From the NCBI GenBank assembly GCA_021801025.1, contig JAJYYK010000006.1:111026-175025 (forward strand): DNA of 64,000 nt. Reading direction: 5' to 3'. Below the pieces are notes generated by a model that was not told where the DNA came from, searched no databases, and saw only the letters and a program-made list of their open reading frames with translations. The DNA is from Pseudomonadota bacterium (GTDB taxonomy: Bacteria > Pseudomonadota > Gammaproteobacteria > Burkholderiales > Sulfuriferulaceae). Shown here piece by piece: positions 1 to 10,327 of this stretch. Made by a program: the position numbers and the translations under genes. Every line of letters begins with the position of its first letter. The stretch's first letter is position 1.

Positions 1-215
1 CGTGCTTGTTCAAGGGTTTGACGCACCTGGTCAATGTTGGCAGGCTGATTAAACGTTACTTCAATCAGTGTGCCACCAGTGAAATCAATCCCCAAATTGA
101 GTCCTCTTGCCGCCAGGGCCCAGATCGCGAATAAAAAAGTGATCAGCGAAATGGCGGTGGTGATTTTCCCATAGCGCATGAAAGGGATGTCGTGTTTGAT
201 GCGGAAAAACTCCAT
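1..215 (-). CDS. secF: Protein translocase subunit SecF (N-terminal part, cut by window edge)
   Basis: About 71 N-terminal residues of SecF, the partner of SecD in the membrane complex that uses the proton gradient to pull proteins through SecYEG. It starts MEFFRIKHDIPF, has one membrane segment (about residues 17-36) and then the family motif GLNLGIDFTGGT, followed by the start of the periplasmic domain. The ATG at 215 lies 15 bases after the secD stop, so secD and secF are one operon. The rest of the gene lies outside the window on the left. Confidence 0.95.
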   Translation of the reverse strand, partial: MEFFRIKHDIPFMRYGKITTAISLITFLFAIWALAARGLNLGIDFTGGTLIEVTFNQPANIDQVRQTLEQA

Positions 216-230
216 AATGATAGACCTTGA

Positions 231-2045
231 TTAGATGGATATGCTGGCAAGTCGAACACGCCGGCCATAGGTAAGGTTAGCCAGTGCACGTGAAATGGTC
301 ACCGCGCTGAACATGGAAGTGACGATGCCCAAACAAAATACCATCGCAAAGCCGCGCACGGAGCCCGATCCAAGCCAAAACAGGGCAACACCCGCGATCA
401 ATGTGGTGATGTTGGAATCAAGAATGGTACCCCAGGCCCGCTCGTAGCCAGCATGAATGGCCGCTTGTGGTGAACTGCCATTGCGTAACTCTTCCCGAAT
501 GCGCTCATTGATGAGCACGTTGGCATCGATGGCCATGCCCAGCGTAAGTGCAATACCGGCCATGCCGGGCAAAGTGAGTGTGGCTTGCATCAAGGACAAT
601 AAGGCCACCAGTAACAAGCCGTTGGCCGTCAACGAGAGTGCTGCAAACAGACCGAACATACGGTAATAGAAGATCATAAAGCTGATCACCGCCACAAATC
701 CCCACAGATTGGCGTGAAACCCCTTGCGGATATTGTCGCTGCCGAGGCTGGGGCCGACAGCACGTTCTTCAACGATATTCATCGGCGCGGCCAGTGCGCC
801 GGCGCGTAACAGCAAGGCGACTTCCGAAGCCTCTTCCGGCGAGTTCATGCCGGTAATTTGCACGCGCCCCCCATCAATTTCTTCCCGAATGACCGGTGCG
901 GTGATGACTTCGGCTTTTCCTTTTTCAACGAGCAGGATGGCCATCCGTTTGCCCACGTTGTCATGGGTGATGTCACGGAAAATGCGGGCACCCCGTGAAT
1001 CGAAATTCACGTGTACGGCGGCTTGACCCGATTGCTGATCAAAACCCGGTGAGGCATCGGTAATGTAGTCGCCCGTGAGCAAAACTTCTTTGTGAACCAG
1101 AATCGGTGTGCCATTGCGCTCGGTGTAAAGATCGTCATCAAAGGGTACCTGGCCTTGTGCGGCGGCAGCGATGTCGTGAATATCGTCAACCAGACGTATT
1201 TCCAGGGTAGCGGTGCGACCAAGAATCTCTTTGGCTTTGGCCGTGTCTTGTACGCCCGGAAGTTCTACCACTACGCGGTCAGCGCCCTGTTGCTGGATGA
1301 GCGGTTCGGCCACACCCAGTTCATTGACCCTGTTGCGTAAGGTCGTGATGTTTTGTTGCACGGCATTGTCTTGCAAATGTTTTAAAGCATCGGCGCGCAA
1401 ATCGGCTTGCAGGATAAAGTCACCATTGTTGCCTTGTTCGGTTAACAAAAGGTCTGGAAAGTTTTTGGTAATCAGTGTATTGGCAAGCCCCCTCGTGGCG
1501 GCGTCAGAAAAATGCAGGATAATTTCCTGTGAAGTATTGGTGATGTCAGAGTAATGAATTTTCTGATCGCGCAATTGGCTGCGGATGTCACTTGTATTGC
1601 GTTGTATGGCTTTGCCAAGAGCAGCTTGCATATCAACTTGAAGCAGAAAATGCACGCCGCCCCGCAGATCCAGGCCCAGATACATCGGTTTTGCGCCGAT
1701 TGCGCTGAGCCACGCCGGTGAAGCAGAGATGAGGTTCAGCGCAACGCTGTACCCGTTACCGAAACGGCTTTCGAGCACGTCCTTGGCTTTCAGTTGTGAA
1801 TCCGTATTGGACAAAGCCACGACGACGCTGTTGCCACTGAGATTGACGCTGGTGTAGTTGACTTGCGCTGCATGCAACTCATCAATAATTTGTTGCGCTA
1901 GCAAAGCATTTGCTTTGGCGGCATTGCCGTCAGGCGAAACTTGTACGGCGGGAGATTCACCATAAAGATTGGGCAGGCTGTATAACACACCCAACAGAAG
2001 GATGGCAAAAATCAGCAGATTTTTCCAGAGCGGAAATCGGTTCAT
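231..2045 (-). CDS. secD: Protein translocase subunit SecD
   Basis: 604 aa, a normal SecD length. SecD works with SecF and YajC at the SecYEG channel and helps release exported proteins into the periplasm. One N-terminal membrane segment (residues 7-24) is followed by the P1 periplasmic region with GLDLRGGVHF at about 124-133. The C-terminal RND-type block of five membrane segments contains GMAGIALTLGMAIDANVLINERIREE. The gene lies 38 bases after yajC and just before secF in a queA-tgt-yajC-secD-secF run, the classical proteobacterial order. No oddities seen. Confidence 0.98.
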   Translation of the reverse strand: MNRFPLWKNLLIFAILLLGVLYSLPNLYGESPAVQVSPDGNAAKANALLAQQIIDELHAAQVNYTSVNLSGNSVVVALSNTDSQLKAKDVLESRFGNGYSVALNLISASPAWLSAIGAKPMYLGLDLRGGVHFLLQVDMQAALGKAIQRNTSDIRSQLRDQKIHYSDITNTSQEIILHFSDAATRGLANTLITKNFPDLLLTEQGNNGDFILQADLRADALKHLQDNAVQQNITTLRNRVNELGVAEPLIQQQGADRVVVELPGVQDTAKAKEILGRTATLEIRLVDDIHDIAAAAQGQVPFDDDLYTERNGTPILVHKEVLLTGDYITDASPGFDQQSGQAAVHVNFDSRGARIFRDITHDNVGKRMAILLVEKGKAEVITAPVIREEIDGGRVQITGMNSPEEASEVALLLRAGALAAPMNIVEERAVGPSLGSDNIRKGFHANLWGFVAVISFMIFYYRMFGLFAALSLTANGLLLVALLSLMQATLTLPGMAGIALTLGMAIDANVLINERIREELRNGSSPQAAIHAGYERAWGTILDSNITTLIAGVALFWLGSGSVRGFAMVFCLGIVTSMFSAVTISRALANLTYGRRVRLASISI

Positions 2046-2083
2046 AGGGGCTCTTTTATTGATGGGTGGCGCAGGCAGGCGAT

Positions 2084-2419
2084 TTACAGGTCTTTGTAGG
2101 TGCCTTTTGGCAACATGGATTGTATGGCCGTTTTTTGAATGTGGGTGATGACCCCTTCGGCAATTTCAAGGTCAATGAACTGCTCCCCCACTTTTACGAC
2201 GCGGCCCACTTGACCGCCTGTGGTGATAATTTCATCGCCTTTTTGCAGGCTGCCAATCATTTTGTTTTGTTCTTTGGTGCGATTCATCTGTGGGCGAATA
2301 ATCATCACCCAAAACAGCAGAAAAATCACAACCAGCGGTAAAAAACTGATTAAGCTGTCCGTAGTGCTGGGTGTTCCGGTGCTGGCTAATGCATTGGTAA
2401 TGAACATAAACGACTCCAT
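2084..2419 (-). CDS. yajC: Sec translocon accessory protein YajC
   Basis: 111 aa. A single membrane segment at about residues 25-42 is followed by the hallmark IIRPQ motif and a small soluble domain containing KGDEIITTGGQVGRV. YajC binds SecDF in the inner membrane. Here it sits between tgt (57 bases upstream) and secD. The N-terminus is rich in Ser and Thr, as is usual in betaproteobacteria. Confidence 0.96.
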   Translation of the reverse strand: MESFMFITNALASTGTPSTTDSLISFLPLVVIFLLFWVMIIRPQMNRTKEQNKMIGSLQKGDEIITTGGQVGRVVKVGEQFIDLEIAEGVITHIQKTAIQSMLPKGTYKDL

Positions 2420-2475
2420 ACAGGTTAAGTTGTGCTATGGATTATCCGGGTTTAAAACGCTCCATGCGCAAGATT

Positions 2476-3585
<1,110 letters not shown>

Positions 3586-3598
3586 TCATCTCTATCCT

Positions 3599-4630
3599 TT
3601 AAATTGTGGGTGCTCGTTCCAGCAGCATCGCATCGCCATAACTAAAAAAACGATAATTTTGGGCGATGGCGTGCGCGTAGGCTTGCCGTATAGCGTTTGT
3701 GCCAGAAAAGGCAGAAACCAGCATCAACAAGGTGGATTTCGGCAGGTGAAAATTGGTCAGTAAACGATCAACCAATTGAAACCGGTAACCCGGTGTAATG
3801 AACAGGCGTGTGTCACCTGATCCTGCTTGCAATCGTCCATTGTGTGCGGCCGATTCTAATGCGCGCAGGCTGGTGGTGCCCACGGCCATGATGCGCCGGT
3901 TTTCTTCCCTGGCGAGGTTAATGGCATCGGCAGTGGCATCAGAAATAAGATAATGTTCGCTGTGCATGACATGGTCCGCCAGATTATCGACCCGTACCGG
4001 TTGAAATGTCCCCGCGCCCACGTGCAAGGTCAAATGAACACGTATCACACCGAGTTGGTCGAGCGTGTCCAGCATGGTTTCATTAAAATGCAGGCCGGCA
4101 GTCGGCGCAGCCACAGCGCCGGGATGTTGCGCGTAAACGGTTTGGTAACGGGCTTCGTCTTCGGCTTCGGGTGAGCGCTCGATGTATGGCGGCAGCGGAA
4201 GCTGTCCGTGCTGTTCCAGCACAGATAGCACGGTGGTTCGGGTATCGAAACGCACATGATACAGGTCGTGTTCGCGTCCCAGGATCTGGATTTCTACATC
4301 GGCAATATGCAGATAAGAACCCGGTTTTGGGGCGTGGCTGGCACGGATGAAACAAAGGGCTTCGTGTTCGCCAAGCAGGCTTTCGATAAGCAATTCTACT
4401 TGACCCCCACTGGCTTTTTGCCCAAATAATCTTGCCTTGATGACGCGTGTGTCGTTGAACACCAGCACATCACCAGCACGCAAATGACTGGGCAAATGGG
4501 TGAAATGATCATCCGTCAGGCTGCTGCGCGAGGGATTAACGTGCAATAAACGGCTGGCATCGCGTTGAGCTCCCGGAAATTGCGCAATGAGGTGAGGGGG
4601 CAGGTCGAAATGAAAGTCTTGGGTGCGCAT
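3599..4630 (-). CDS. queA: tRNA preQ1(34) S-adenosylmethionine ribosyltransferase-isomerase QueA
   Basis: 343 aa from ATG 4630 ([17 protein letters not shown]). The frame is open up to 4717, but the extra 29 residues do not resemble the family, and the family normally begins with this motif. QueA transfers the ribosyl part of S-adenosylmethionine to preQ1 in tRNA to make epoxyqueuosine, the step after Tgt. Motifs seen: [22 protein letters not shown] and the C-terminal [18 protein letters not shown]. First gene of the minus-strand operon running to secF. Confidence 0.97.
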   Translation of the reverse strand: MRTQDFHFDLPPHLIAQFPGAQRDASRLLHVNPSRSSLTDDHFTHLPSHLRAGDVLVFNDTRVIKARLFGQKASGGQVELLIESLLGEHEALCFIRASHAPKPGSYLHIADVEIQILGREHDLYHVRFDTRTTVLSVLEQHGQLPLPPYIERSPEAEDEARYQTVYAQHPGAVAAPTAGLHFNETMLDTLDQLGVIRVHLTLHVGAGTFQPVRVDNLADHVMHSEHYLISDATADAINLAREENRRIMAVGTTSLRALESAAHNGRLQAGSGDTRLFITPGYRFQLVDRLLTNFHLPKSTLLMLVSAFSGTNAIRQAYAHAIAQNYRFFSYGDAMLLERAPTI

Positions 4631-5048
4631 GGAGAGTAAATAATTTAATCGTGCAGGTGAAAAAGCGTTAAAAGTGTCGATATTATCCCGGATTTTGCAT
4701 AAATTAACACCTGCCATTGCGCACCTGCTATTTGGGCAACCGTTTTTATCCTTTTCCCTTGCTGGTTTAAAACCCCGGCCTTCAGGTCGGCAGGAGCGCC
4801 GAACCCCGCTTTGACTAAATATCCACCGGCCTGAAGGCCGGTGACCTCATTGCTGGCGAGTTGGCGCTGCCTGTTAGCTCCCCGCTTACCTGTTTGGGTT
4901 TGATGTGAGAGATGAATCATTGCACCGTGCTTTCATAGAATCTGTTCAGGCACACAATACGTTGTTCAATGATTCCGTAGACGCGGGTGATCATTCGGAT
5001 CAGAATACGCAAATAACACTATTTGATTAATCCTTAAAAGGAACGGTT
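4631..5048. other. Intergenic region between divergent queA and the 123-aa gene
   Basis: Holds the presumed promoters of queA (minus) and of the plus-strand gene at 5049, and one copy of a dispersed hairpin repeat (4744-4854). A Shine-Dalgarno-like AAGGAA stands about 7 bases before ATG 5049. I see no other gene; open frames here are short and unlike known proteins. Confidence 0.6.
4744..4854. repeat. Dispersed double-hairpin repeat, copy 1 (111 bp)
   Basis: The same sequence block occurs at 21557-21645. Two hairpins can be drawn: CCGGCCTTCAGGTCGG on the left and a perfect CACCGGCCTGAAGGCCGGTG on the right, joined by a short linker containing GGAGCGCCGAACCCCGC. Copy 1 holds 20 extra bases (4810-4829, ending in CCGG) that are absent from copy 2, so copy 1 carries the intact right stem. 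Paired hairpins around a short spacer resemble the ends of IS200/IS605-type elements or REP-like elements. No transposase lies nearby. Confidence 0.75.
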
Positions 5049-5420
5049 ATGTCACACACGCACGCCATTGTTTGGATAGATCATGCCGAAGCCCATATCA
5101 TCGGTATTAACCCTGATGATGTGGAAAACTCAGTCATAAAACCAGCCCAACCTCCTCATCACTTGCGCAAAGGATCTGGTCGCGTGCCAGAAGATCAACA
5201 TTATTATCATGAGGTCGTTGAAGCGCTACGCGGCATAAAAGAGATCGTCATTGTCGGCCCATCTGATGCAAAATTAAATTTAATCAAGCATATACATAAG
5301 CATGATCACGATCTTGTCGCCAATATTGTTGGGGTGGAGACTGTGGATCACCCCTCGGACGCACAGTTGCTTGCCTATGCACGCAAATATTTCAAAATAG
5401 CCGATGCAATGTTGCCGTAG
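5049..5420 (+). CDS. Small eRF1-domain-like ('translational machinery') protein
   Basis: 123 aa, start ATG 5049 with AAGGAA upstream. It begins MSHTHAIVWIDHAEAHII, has a His-rich stretch, and ends with the pattern IVIVGPSDAKLNLIKHI ... VETVDHPSDAQLLAYARKYF. The last part matches the small bacterial proteins named after eRF1 domain 3 (pelota/eRF1-like fold), in which GP-A-K-F and D-T-D/HP-D positions recur. The biological role of this family is unsettled, so no function is claimed. It stands alone between the divergent queA operon and hemN. Confidence 0.75.
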   Translation: MSHTHAIVWIDHAEAHIIGINPDDVENSVIKPAQPPHHLRKGSGRVPEDQHYYHEVVEALRGIKEIVIVGPSDAKLNLIKHIHKHDHDLVANIVGVETVDHPSDAQLLAYARKYFKIADAMLP

Positions 5421-5786
5421 CACATTATGACAGGTTGGGGTTGCGCTTGCCTGTGTCGGGCGGGTTGACGGATGATACACGCACCTTTTTCCTGAAAAGC
5501 CCGGCACACCTTGGCAGCGGCCTGAAGCAATAAAGCTGGCAATAAGCTCGTCATCCATGCGGTCGATGGATATTCCGTTGGGAAGGCGTGCATGCCTTTT
5601 CCGGTCACGCCGTATATCACGCCGGCTTTCGCCTGAGCGTCGCGTTTCTGACGCGCTGAAGGAAGGGGGCTTAAACTGGCAAGGAATTTTGATAAACGGA
5701 TGCTGGACTCAATTTTCAGGTCCAATTTGAATCCATGTATGCGAATCAGGCTATAATTGACGTCAATGTCATTTTTGGTTGCAGCC
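5421..5786. other. Intergenic region upstream of hemN
   Basis: 366 bases without a convincing gene. A minus-strand frame at 5375-5824 is open but overlaps hemN and the preceding gene and resembles nothing. The right end contains the candidate hemN promoter. No tRNA fold or terminator with a clear T run was found. Confidence 0.5.
5727..5757 (+). promoter_or_regulatory. Candidate hemN promoter
   Basis: A perfect -10 hexamer TATAAT (5752-5757) is preceded at 19 bases by TTGAAT (5727-5732). The predicted start of transcription falls just upstream of the coding start at 5787. TTGACGTCAA (5758-5767) directly follows. It is palindromic but lacks the 4-base spacer of an FNR site, so oxygen control by FNR is not supported from sequence alone. 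Confidence 0.45.
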
Positions 5787-7157
5787 ATGTCTTTTGATGC
5801 CCATTTGTTAGAAAAATACAGCAAGCCTGGTCCACGCTACACCTCTTATCCTACTGCACCTTATTTCAGTCCTGAATTTGGCCAGGCGGAGTGGGGGGCG
5901 GAACTGCGTGCTACACAAGACTCCGGGCGCGACTTGTCGCTGTATGTGCACATCCCGTTTTGCGATACCCTGTGTTATTACTGCGGTTGCAACATGGTGG
6001 CCACACGTAATTACGCACGCGCTACAGCCTATTTGGAACCTTTGTTTGCTGAAATTGATCACGTGGCTGGCTTGACTGCACCGGGCAGACTGGTGAGGCA
6101 AATTCATTGGGGTGGCGGCACACCGACTTATTTGCACCCTGATGACATACGGCGACTGTTTGCCCATATTCAGTCGTGGTTTACTATCGCCAGTGACGCA
6201 GAAATTGGTTGTGAAGTGGATCCTCGCGAGTTGACTGCCGGGCATGTGCAGGCACTGGCGGATTGCGGATTCAACCGCCTGAGCCTGGGTGTGCAGGAAC
6301 TGGATGCGACAGTTCAGCAAGCGGTCAACCGGGTGCAACCGGAAGCACTGATTCGCGAAACTTATGGCTGGATGCGTGCGGCGCATGTGGACAGCATCAA
6401 TATGGATTTGATGGTGGGCTTGCCCCACCAAACTGTGGCGGGTTTTTCTCATACTTTGGATCGGGTGATTGACATGGCACCGGATCGCCTGGCGGTGTTC
6501 AGTTATGCGCACGTGCCGTGGATGAAAAAGCATCAAACTTTAATTCCAGAGGCGCAGCTGCCCGACTTGCCGACACGGATCGCTTTACAACAATTGCTAC
6601 TGGAACGTTTGACAGGCGCGGGCTATGTGTATATCGGCATGGATCACTACGCCAAACCGGATGACGAACTGGTCATTGCCCAGCGCAACAAGACGCTGTA
6701 CCGCAATTTCCAGGGTTACACGACGCACAAGAACTGCGACATCATGGCTTTTGGGGTGTCCGCCATCAGTCAGACCGATCAGGTGTATGTGCAAAATGCC
6801 AAGGATTTAAAAATTTATCAGCAATTGGCCACCCGGGACGGTTTGGCTACTGAACGCGGTTTGCGGATCAGCAAGGAAGATCGCCTGCGGCGCGATGCCA
6901 TTGTGCGCATCATGTGTGACCTGGAACTGGATGGAGAGGCTTTTTCGCGTCTGTGGGACATCGACTTTGCAACCCATTTTGCTGATGCGCTCAGTCAGAT
7001 GGCGCCGATGCAAGCTGATGGCTTGCTGGAGCGTGAAGGCTTGATGTTGAAGGTGACAGAGACAGGCCGGTTGTTTTTACGCAATATTGCCATGTGTTTC
7101 GACGCTTATTTGCACACCGAAACCACAATTCAGCCACGTTATTCCAAAACCTTATGA
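5787..7157 (+). CDS. hemN: Oxygen-independent coproporphyrinogen III oxidase
   Basis: 456 aa from ATG 5787 (MSFDAHLLEKYSKPGPRYTSYPTA), which fits the family start. An in-frame TTG at 5757 and ATG at 5766 would add 7-10 residues. HemN is a radical-SAM enzyme that decarboxylates coproporphyrinogen III to protoporphyrinogen IX without oxygen in heme synthesis. The iron-sulfur cluster motif is C59-x3-C63-x2-C66 followed by GCN, and the family signature HWGGGTPTYL follows. The C-terminal HemN domain is complete. The stop overlaps the start of the next gene (ATGA). Confidence 0.97.
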   Translation: MSFDAHLLEKYSKPGPRYTSYPTAPYFSPEFGQAEWGAELRATQDSGRDLSLYVHIPFCDTLCYYCGCNMVATRNYARATAYLEPLFAEIDHVAGLTAPGRLVRQIHWGGGTPTYLHPDDIRRLFAHIQSWFTIASDAEIGCEVDPRELTAGHVQALADCGFNRLSLGVQELDATVQQAVNRVQPEALIRETYGWMRAAHVDSINMDLMVGLPHQTVAGFSHTLDRVIDMAPDRLAVFSYAHVPWMKKHQTLIPEAQLPDLPTRIALQQLLLERLTGAGYVYIGMDHYAKPDDELVIAQRNKTLYRNFQGYTTHKNCDIMAFGVSAISQTDQVYVQNAKDLKIYQQLATRDGLATERGLRISKEDRLRRDAIVRIMCDLELDGEAFSRLWDIDFATHFADALSQMAPMQADGLLEREGLMLKVTETGRLFLRNIAMCFDAYLHTETTIQPRYSKTL

Positions 7158-7897
7158 TGGAAGAAATGCTGGTATTGCGCTTATCCAAGCTGATGGCGCA
7201 ACGCGGCCTGTGCTCACGCCGTGAGGCAGACGTTTACATTGAGCGTGGCTGGGTGAAGGTGAACGGCGTCATCGTTGATGTGCCCGGCTCCAAAGTGTTG
7301 CCGGATTGCGTGATTGAACTCAGTACGGAAGCGCAACGAGAGCAGGGCAACAGCATCACTATCCTGCTGCACAAACCAGTAGGTTTTGTTTCGACACAGG
7401 CCGAACACGGCTATGCCAGTGCGAGTGACTTGATTACACAAGCGAACCACTGGACGGAAGATGCTTCCCGGCGGCAATTCACCAATCAGCATACCTGGAA
7501 TCTGGCAGCGGCCGGGCGGTTGGACATTGATTCGACTGGCTTGCTGGTGCTTACGCAGGATGGGCGCGTCGCGCGACAACTGATTGGAGAAGATTCCGAA
7601 GTTGAAAAAGAATATCTGGTGCGCGTGCAGGGTAACCTGAGTCCTACGGGACTGGCGCTGCTCAATCATGGCCTGATGCTGGATGACGTACCGCTTAAAC
7701 CCGCCAAAGTCCGCTGGCAAAACCGCGATCAGCTAAGTTTTATTTTACGCGAAGGCAAAAAACGCCAGATACGCCGTATGTGCGAACTGGTGGGGCTGAA
7801 CGTGATCGGCCTCAAACGCATCCGTATTGGGCGGGTGATGCTGGGTTATCTGCCGATGGGGCGCTGGCGGTATTTGACCGACCAGGAACAATTTTAG
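7154..7897 (+). CDS. 23S rRNA pseudouridine synthase, RluF/RsuA family
   Basis: 247 aa from ATG 7154, which overlaps the hemN stop as ATGA; ATG 7157 and ATG 7169 are also possible. The N-terminal S4 RNA-binding domain is LRLSKLMAQRGLCSRREADVYI. The catalytic motif GRLDIDSTGLLVLTQDG holds the conserved Asp, and the C-terminal FILREGKKRQIRRMCELVG is typical. The layout and GRWRYLTDQE ending are closest to RluF (pseudouridine 2604 in E. coli 23S rRNA). RluB or RluE specificity cannot be excluded. Confidence 0.9.
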   Translation: MMEEMLVLRLSKLMAQRGLCSRREADVYIERGWVKVNGVIVDVPGSKVLPDCVIELSTEAQREQGNSITILLHKPVGFVSTQAEHGYASASDLITQANHWTEDASRRQFTNQHTWNLAAAGRLDIDSTGLLVLTQDGRVARQLIGEDSEVEKEYLVRVQGNLSPTGLALLNHGLMLDDVPLKPAKVRWQNRDQLSFILREGKKRQIRRMCELVGLNVIGLKRIRIGRVMLGYLPMGRWRYLTDQEQF

Positions 7898-7925
7898 TGA
7901 AATTTTTAACAGAAAGAACCCCGAT

Positions 7926-9644
7926 ATGACCTTGTTGCCCGGCAAAGATGCCCCGCTGGAATCTACTTTGAGCACTTTGCCTGCGCAGTTAACTGCTTTG
8001 GGTTTTGTTATTCAGGAGCGCTCCTGGCTGAATCCCATATCCGGGGTGTGGTCAGTGCATATTCGGGATCAGGATTGCCCGTTGCTGTTTACCAACGGCA
8101 AAGGGAATAGCCGGGATGCTGCACTGGCTAGTGCGCTGGGCGAATTTTTTGAACGTTTGTCATGCCGCTACTTTTGGAGCCATTATTATTTTGGTGAGTC
8201 AATTGCGCAAGCGACGACGGTTCATCACAGTAAGGAGCGCTGGTTTGCGCTGCCAAAAAAAGGAGTTTGGCCTGCGGGGTTACTCTCCCCGACACTGCGC
8301 GAATTTTATGACCCCGATATCAGCCTGGAACGGGAACTTTTGGTTGACCGCAATAGCGGCAACCAGAAGCGCGGGGTGTGTGCGTTACCTTATACGCGCC
8401 ACAGAGATGGGGAAGAGGTGTATTTTCCGGTGGCTGTTCTGGGCAGTTTATATGTCAGCAATGGCATGGCAGCGGGCAACACGATCAATGAAGCGCGGAC
8501 GCAAGCGTTGTCAGAAATTCTGGAGCGGTATGTCAAATTTGACGTGATACGCACAGCCCGCTGTTTGCCCGATATTCCGCAAGCCGTGATTGACGACCAT
8601 CCCACGGTCGCGCAAGGCATCGCAGAATTGCGTGCCGCCGGTTTTGGTATCCTGGTCAAGGATGCTTCGCTGGGCGGCATTTACCCGGTGGTTAATGTCA
8701 CGTTACTCAATCCGCACGATCAGGGTTGCTTTGCCAGTTTCGGTGCGCACCCACAATTTTCCGTTGCATTGGAACGGGCCTTGACCGAATTGCTGCAAGG
8801 ACGCGGCCTGGATGCACTCAACGGTTTTCACGCCCCCGGTTTTGAATTGGAAGAAATTGCCGATGCCAGTAATCTGGAAATTCATTTTGTGGATTCCAGC
8901 GGTATCATCAGTTGGGAATTTTTGCGCGCCATACCTGATGAGCCGTGGCAAGCCTGGAATCACCCCGGTAGTACAGCAGAAGAATTTGAATGGTTGTGTG
9001 GCCTCATTGAGGGCAAAGGGCATGACATCTACATCGCTGATTACGATGACTTAGGGGTGTATGGCTGCCGTATTGTCGTGCCGGGCATGTCGGAGATTTA
9101 CCCGGTGGATGATCTGGAATGGGATAATCCAAGTGCTGCCAATGAGTTACGTCCCGCATTGCTCAATCTGCCTGCATTGGACAGCGAGGCGTGCCTGGAT
9201 CTGCTGGATCAACTCGAAAATCTGGGCGTGGCCGACCAGCAGCGTGTTGCCGCATGGATAGGTTTGGCAGCAGATCCTGACACCTTGTGGCACGATTTGC
9301 GTATCGGCGAACTTAAAACGCTGCTGGCTTTGGCCGGAGAAGACCATGAAGCCGTGTTGGCAGGGTGTGACTGGATACGCCAATTCGAACACATGCCCGT
9401 TGAGCGTCAGCGCGTGTACCGCTGCATCGGCGACTTGCTCCGGCTGGATGATGCCGAACCCTATTTGACCAACCTGAATTTGCTTTATGGTGAGGAAACG
9501 CTGGGGGTGGCACGGGCGCATCTTGACGGGACGCAACGGTTTTTTAACCTGAGCGCGCCCGGTATGGCTTTGCAAGGTTGCAACCTGCATCAACGCTTAT
9601 TACAGGCTTACCGTAAGGTGTCGCCCTGGTTGGCTGTGAGCTGA
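7926..9644 (+). CDS. ycaO: YcaO-domain protein, accessory factor of RimO (S12 methylthiolation)
   Basis: 572 aa, colinear with E. coli YcaO (586 aa). Clear matches: PGKDAPLESTLSTLPAQL, SWLNPISGVWSVHIRD, FTNGKG near 60, ASALGEFFERLSCRYFW, YVSNGMAAGNT, FASFGAHPQFSVALERALTELLQGRG and VYGCRIVVPGMSEIYP, plus the C-terminal helical region typical of this subgroup. It belongs to the ATP-grasp-like YcaO fold. The E. coli protein strengthens RimO-dependent beta-methylthiolation of ribosomal protein S12. It lies 28 bases after the pseudouridine synthase, so translation-related genes cluster here. Confidence 0.93.
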   Translation: MTLLPGKDAPLESTLSTLPAQLTALGFVIQERSWLNPISGVWSVHIRDQDCPLLFTNGKGNSRDAALASALGEFFERLSCRYFWSHYYFGESIAQATTVHHSKERWFALPKKGVWPAGLLSPTLREFYDPDISLERELLVDRNSGNQKRGVCALPYTRHRDGEEVYFPVAVLGSLYVSNGMAAGNTINEARTQALSEILERYVKFDVIRTARCLPDIPQAVIDDHPTVAQGIAELRAAGFGILVKDASLGGIYPVVNVTLLNPHDQGCFASFGAHPQFSVALERALTELLQGRGLDALNGFHAPGFELEEIADASNLEIHFVDSSGIISWEFLRAIPDEPWQAWNHPGSTAEEFEWLCGLIEGKGHDIYIADYDDLGVYGCRIVVPGMSEIYPVDDLEWDNPSAANELRPALLNLPALDSEACLDLLDQLENLGVADQQRVAAWIGLAADPDTLWHDLRIGELKTLLALAGEDHEAVLAGCDWIRQFEHMPVERQRVYRCIGDLLRLDDAEPYLTNLNLLYGEETLGVARAHLDGTQRFFNLSAPGMALQGCNLHQRLLQAYRKVSPWLAVS

Positions 9645-9732
9645 TTCGGTCGATGTGCTTATGCATCTTGCAGACTGCTTTTTCCTCAGGTCGAATTTTA
9701 TCTGGCGGGCTACCGCATTCTTCTACCACTGC

Positions 9733-9800
9733 GTCAGGCTGAAGCCTGACCTACCAAAGATGCGTCCCCGTCCGTGATGTAGGTCGAGTTTCAACCCGAC
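9733..9800. repeat. Inverted pair of GTAG-type REP hairpins
   Basis: Two 22-base units lie in opposite orientation, separated by 24 bases. The left unit (9733-9754) reads as GTCAGGC-TGAA-GCCTGAC followed by CTAC, which is GTAG on the other strand. The right unit (9779-9800) reads GTAG-GTCGAGTT-TC-AACCCGAC. A GTAG tetranucleotide 5' of an imperfect hairpin, with two units head to head, is the layout of RAYT-associated REP/BIME elements. They sit between convergent ycaO and smpB, a usual REP position. Confidence 0.75.
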
Positions 9801-9809
9801 AAACCGGCT

Positions 9810-10265
9810 TCAAGCGTGGCGGTTGTGGCTGCGCAGCGCGCGCTGAATTTCACGGTCGGATTCACGGGTTTTGGTAGCATCGCGTTTGTCATGTTCCTTT
9901 TTGCCTTTGGCCAGGGCGATGTCCAGTTTGATGCGAGAACGCGTGAAATGCAGGTTGATGGGCACCAGAGTATAGCCCGCGCGTTCTACTTTACCAATGA
10001 GTTTACTGATTTCTTCTGCGTGTAACAGTAATTTTCGGGTGCGGGTGGCATCAGGATGGACGTGAGTGGATGCGGTAGCAAGCGGAGAAATGTGCGCACC
10101 GATGAGGAAAATCTCGCCCTTTCTGATGACGACGTAGGCTTCCTTGAGTTGCGCGCGTCCGGCACGGATGGCTTTTACTTCCCAGCCATTCAGCATCAAA
10201 CCCGCCTCGAATTTTTCTTCGATAAAGTAATCGTGGAAAGCTTTTTTATTTTGGACGATGCTCAT
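9810..10265 (-). CDS. smpB: SsrA-binding protein SmpB
   Basis: 151 aa from ATG 10265 ([15 protein letters not shown]). An upstream GTG at 10271 would add two residues. SmpB binds tmRNA and delivers it to stalled ribosomes in trans-translation. Conserved parts seen: [34 protein letters not shown] and the basic tail [16 protein letters not shown]. Oriented divergently from ratA, as in many proteobacteria (smpB-ratA-rnfH). Confidence 0.97.
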   Translation of the reverse strand: MSIVQNKKAFHDYFIEEKFEAGLMLNGWEVKAIRAGRAQLKEAYVVIRKGEIFLIGAHISPLATASTHVHPDATRTRKLLLHAEEISKLIGKVERAGYTLVPINLHFTRSRIKLDIALAKGKKEHDKRDATKTRESDREIQRALRSHNRHA

Positions 10266-10327
10266 TAACACAAATTCCTTTGAATGCGCTATTCTAACAG
10301 CTTTGCAGGACGAGGTATCAAGCGGTT

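Noticed and set aside
5758..5772. Possible FNR box before hemN (TTGACGTCAATGTCA)
   Set aside because: The left half fits TTGAY, but the right half does not match ATCAA at the required 4-base spacing; the palindrome present has no spacer.
5375..5824. 149-codon minus-strand open frame
   Set aside because: It overlaps both the eRF1-like gene and hemN, has no ribosome-binding site and no family-like motifs.
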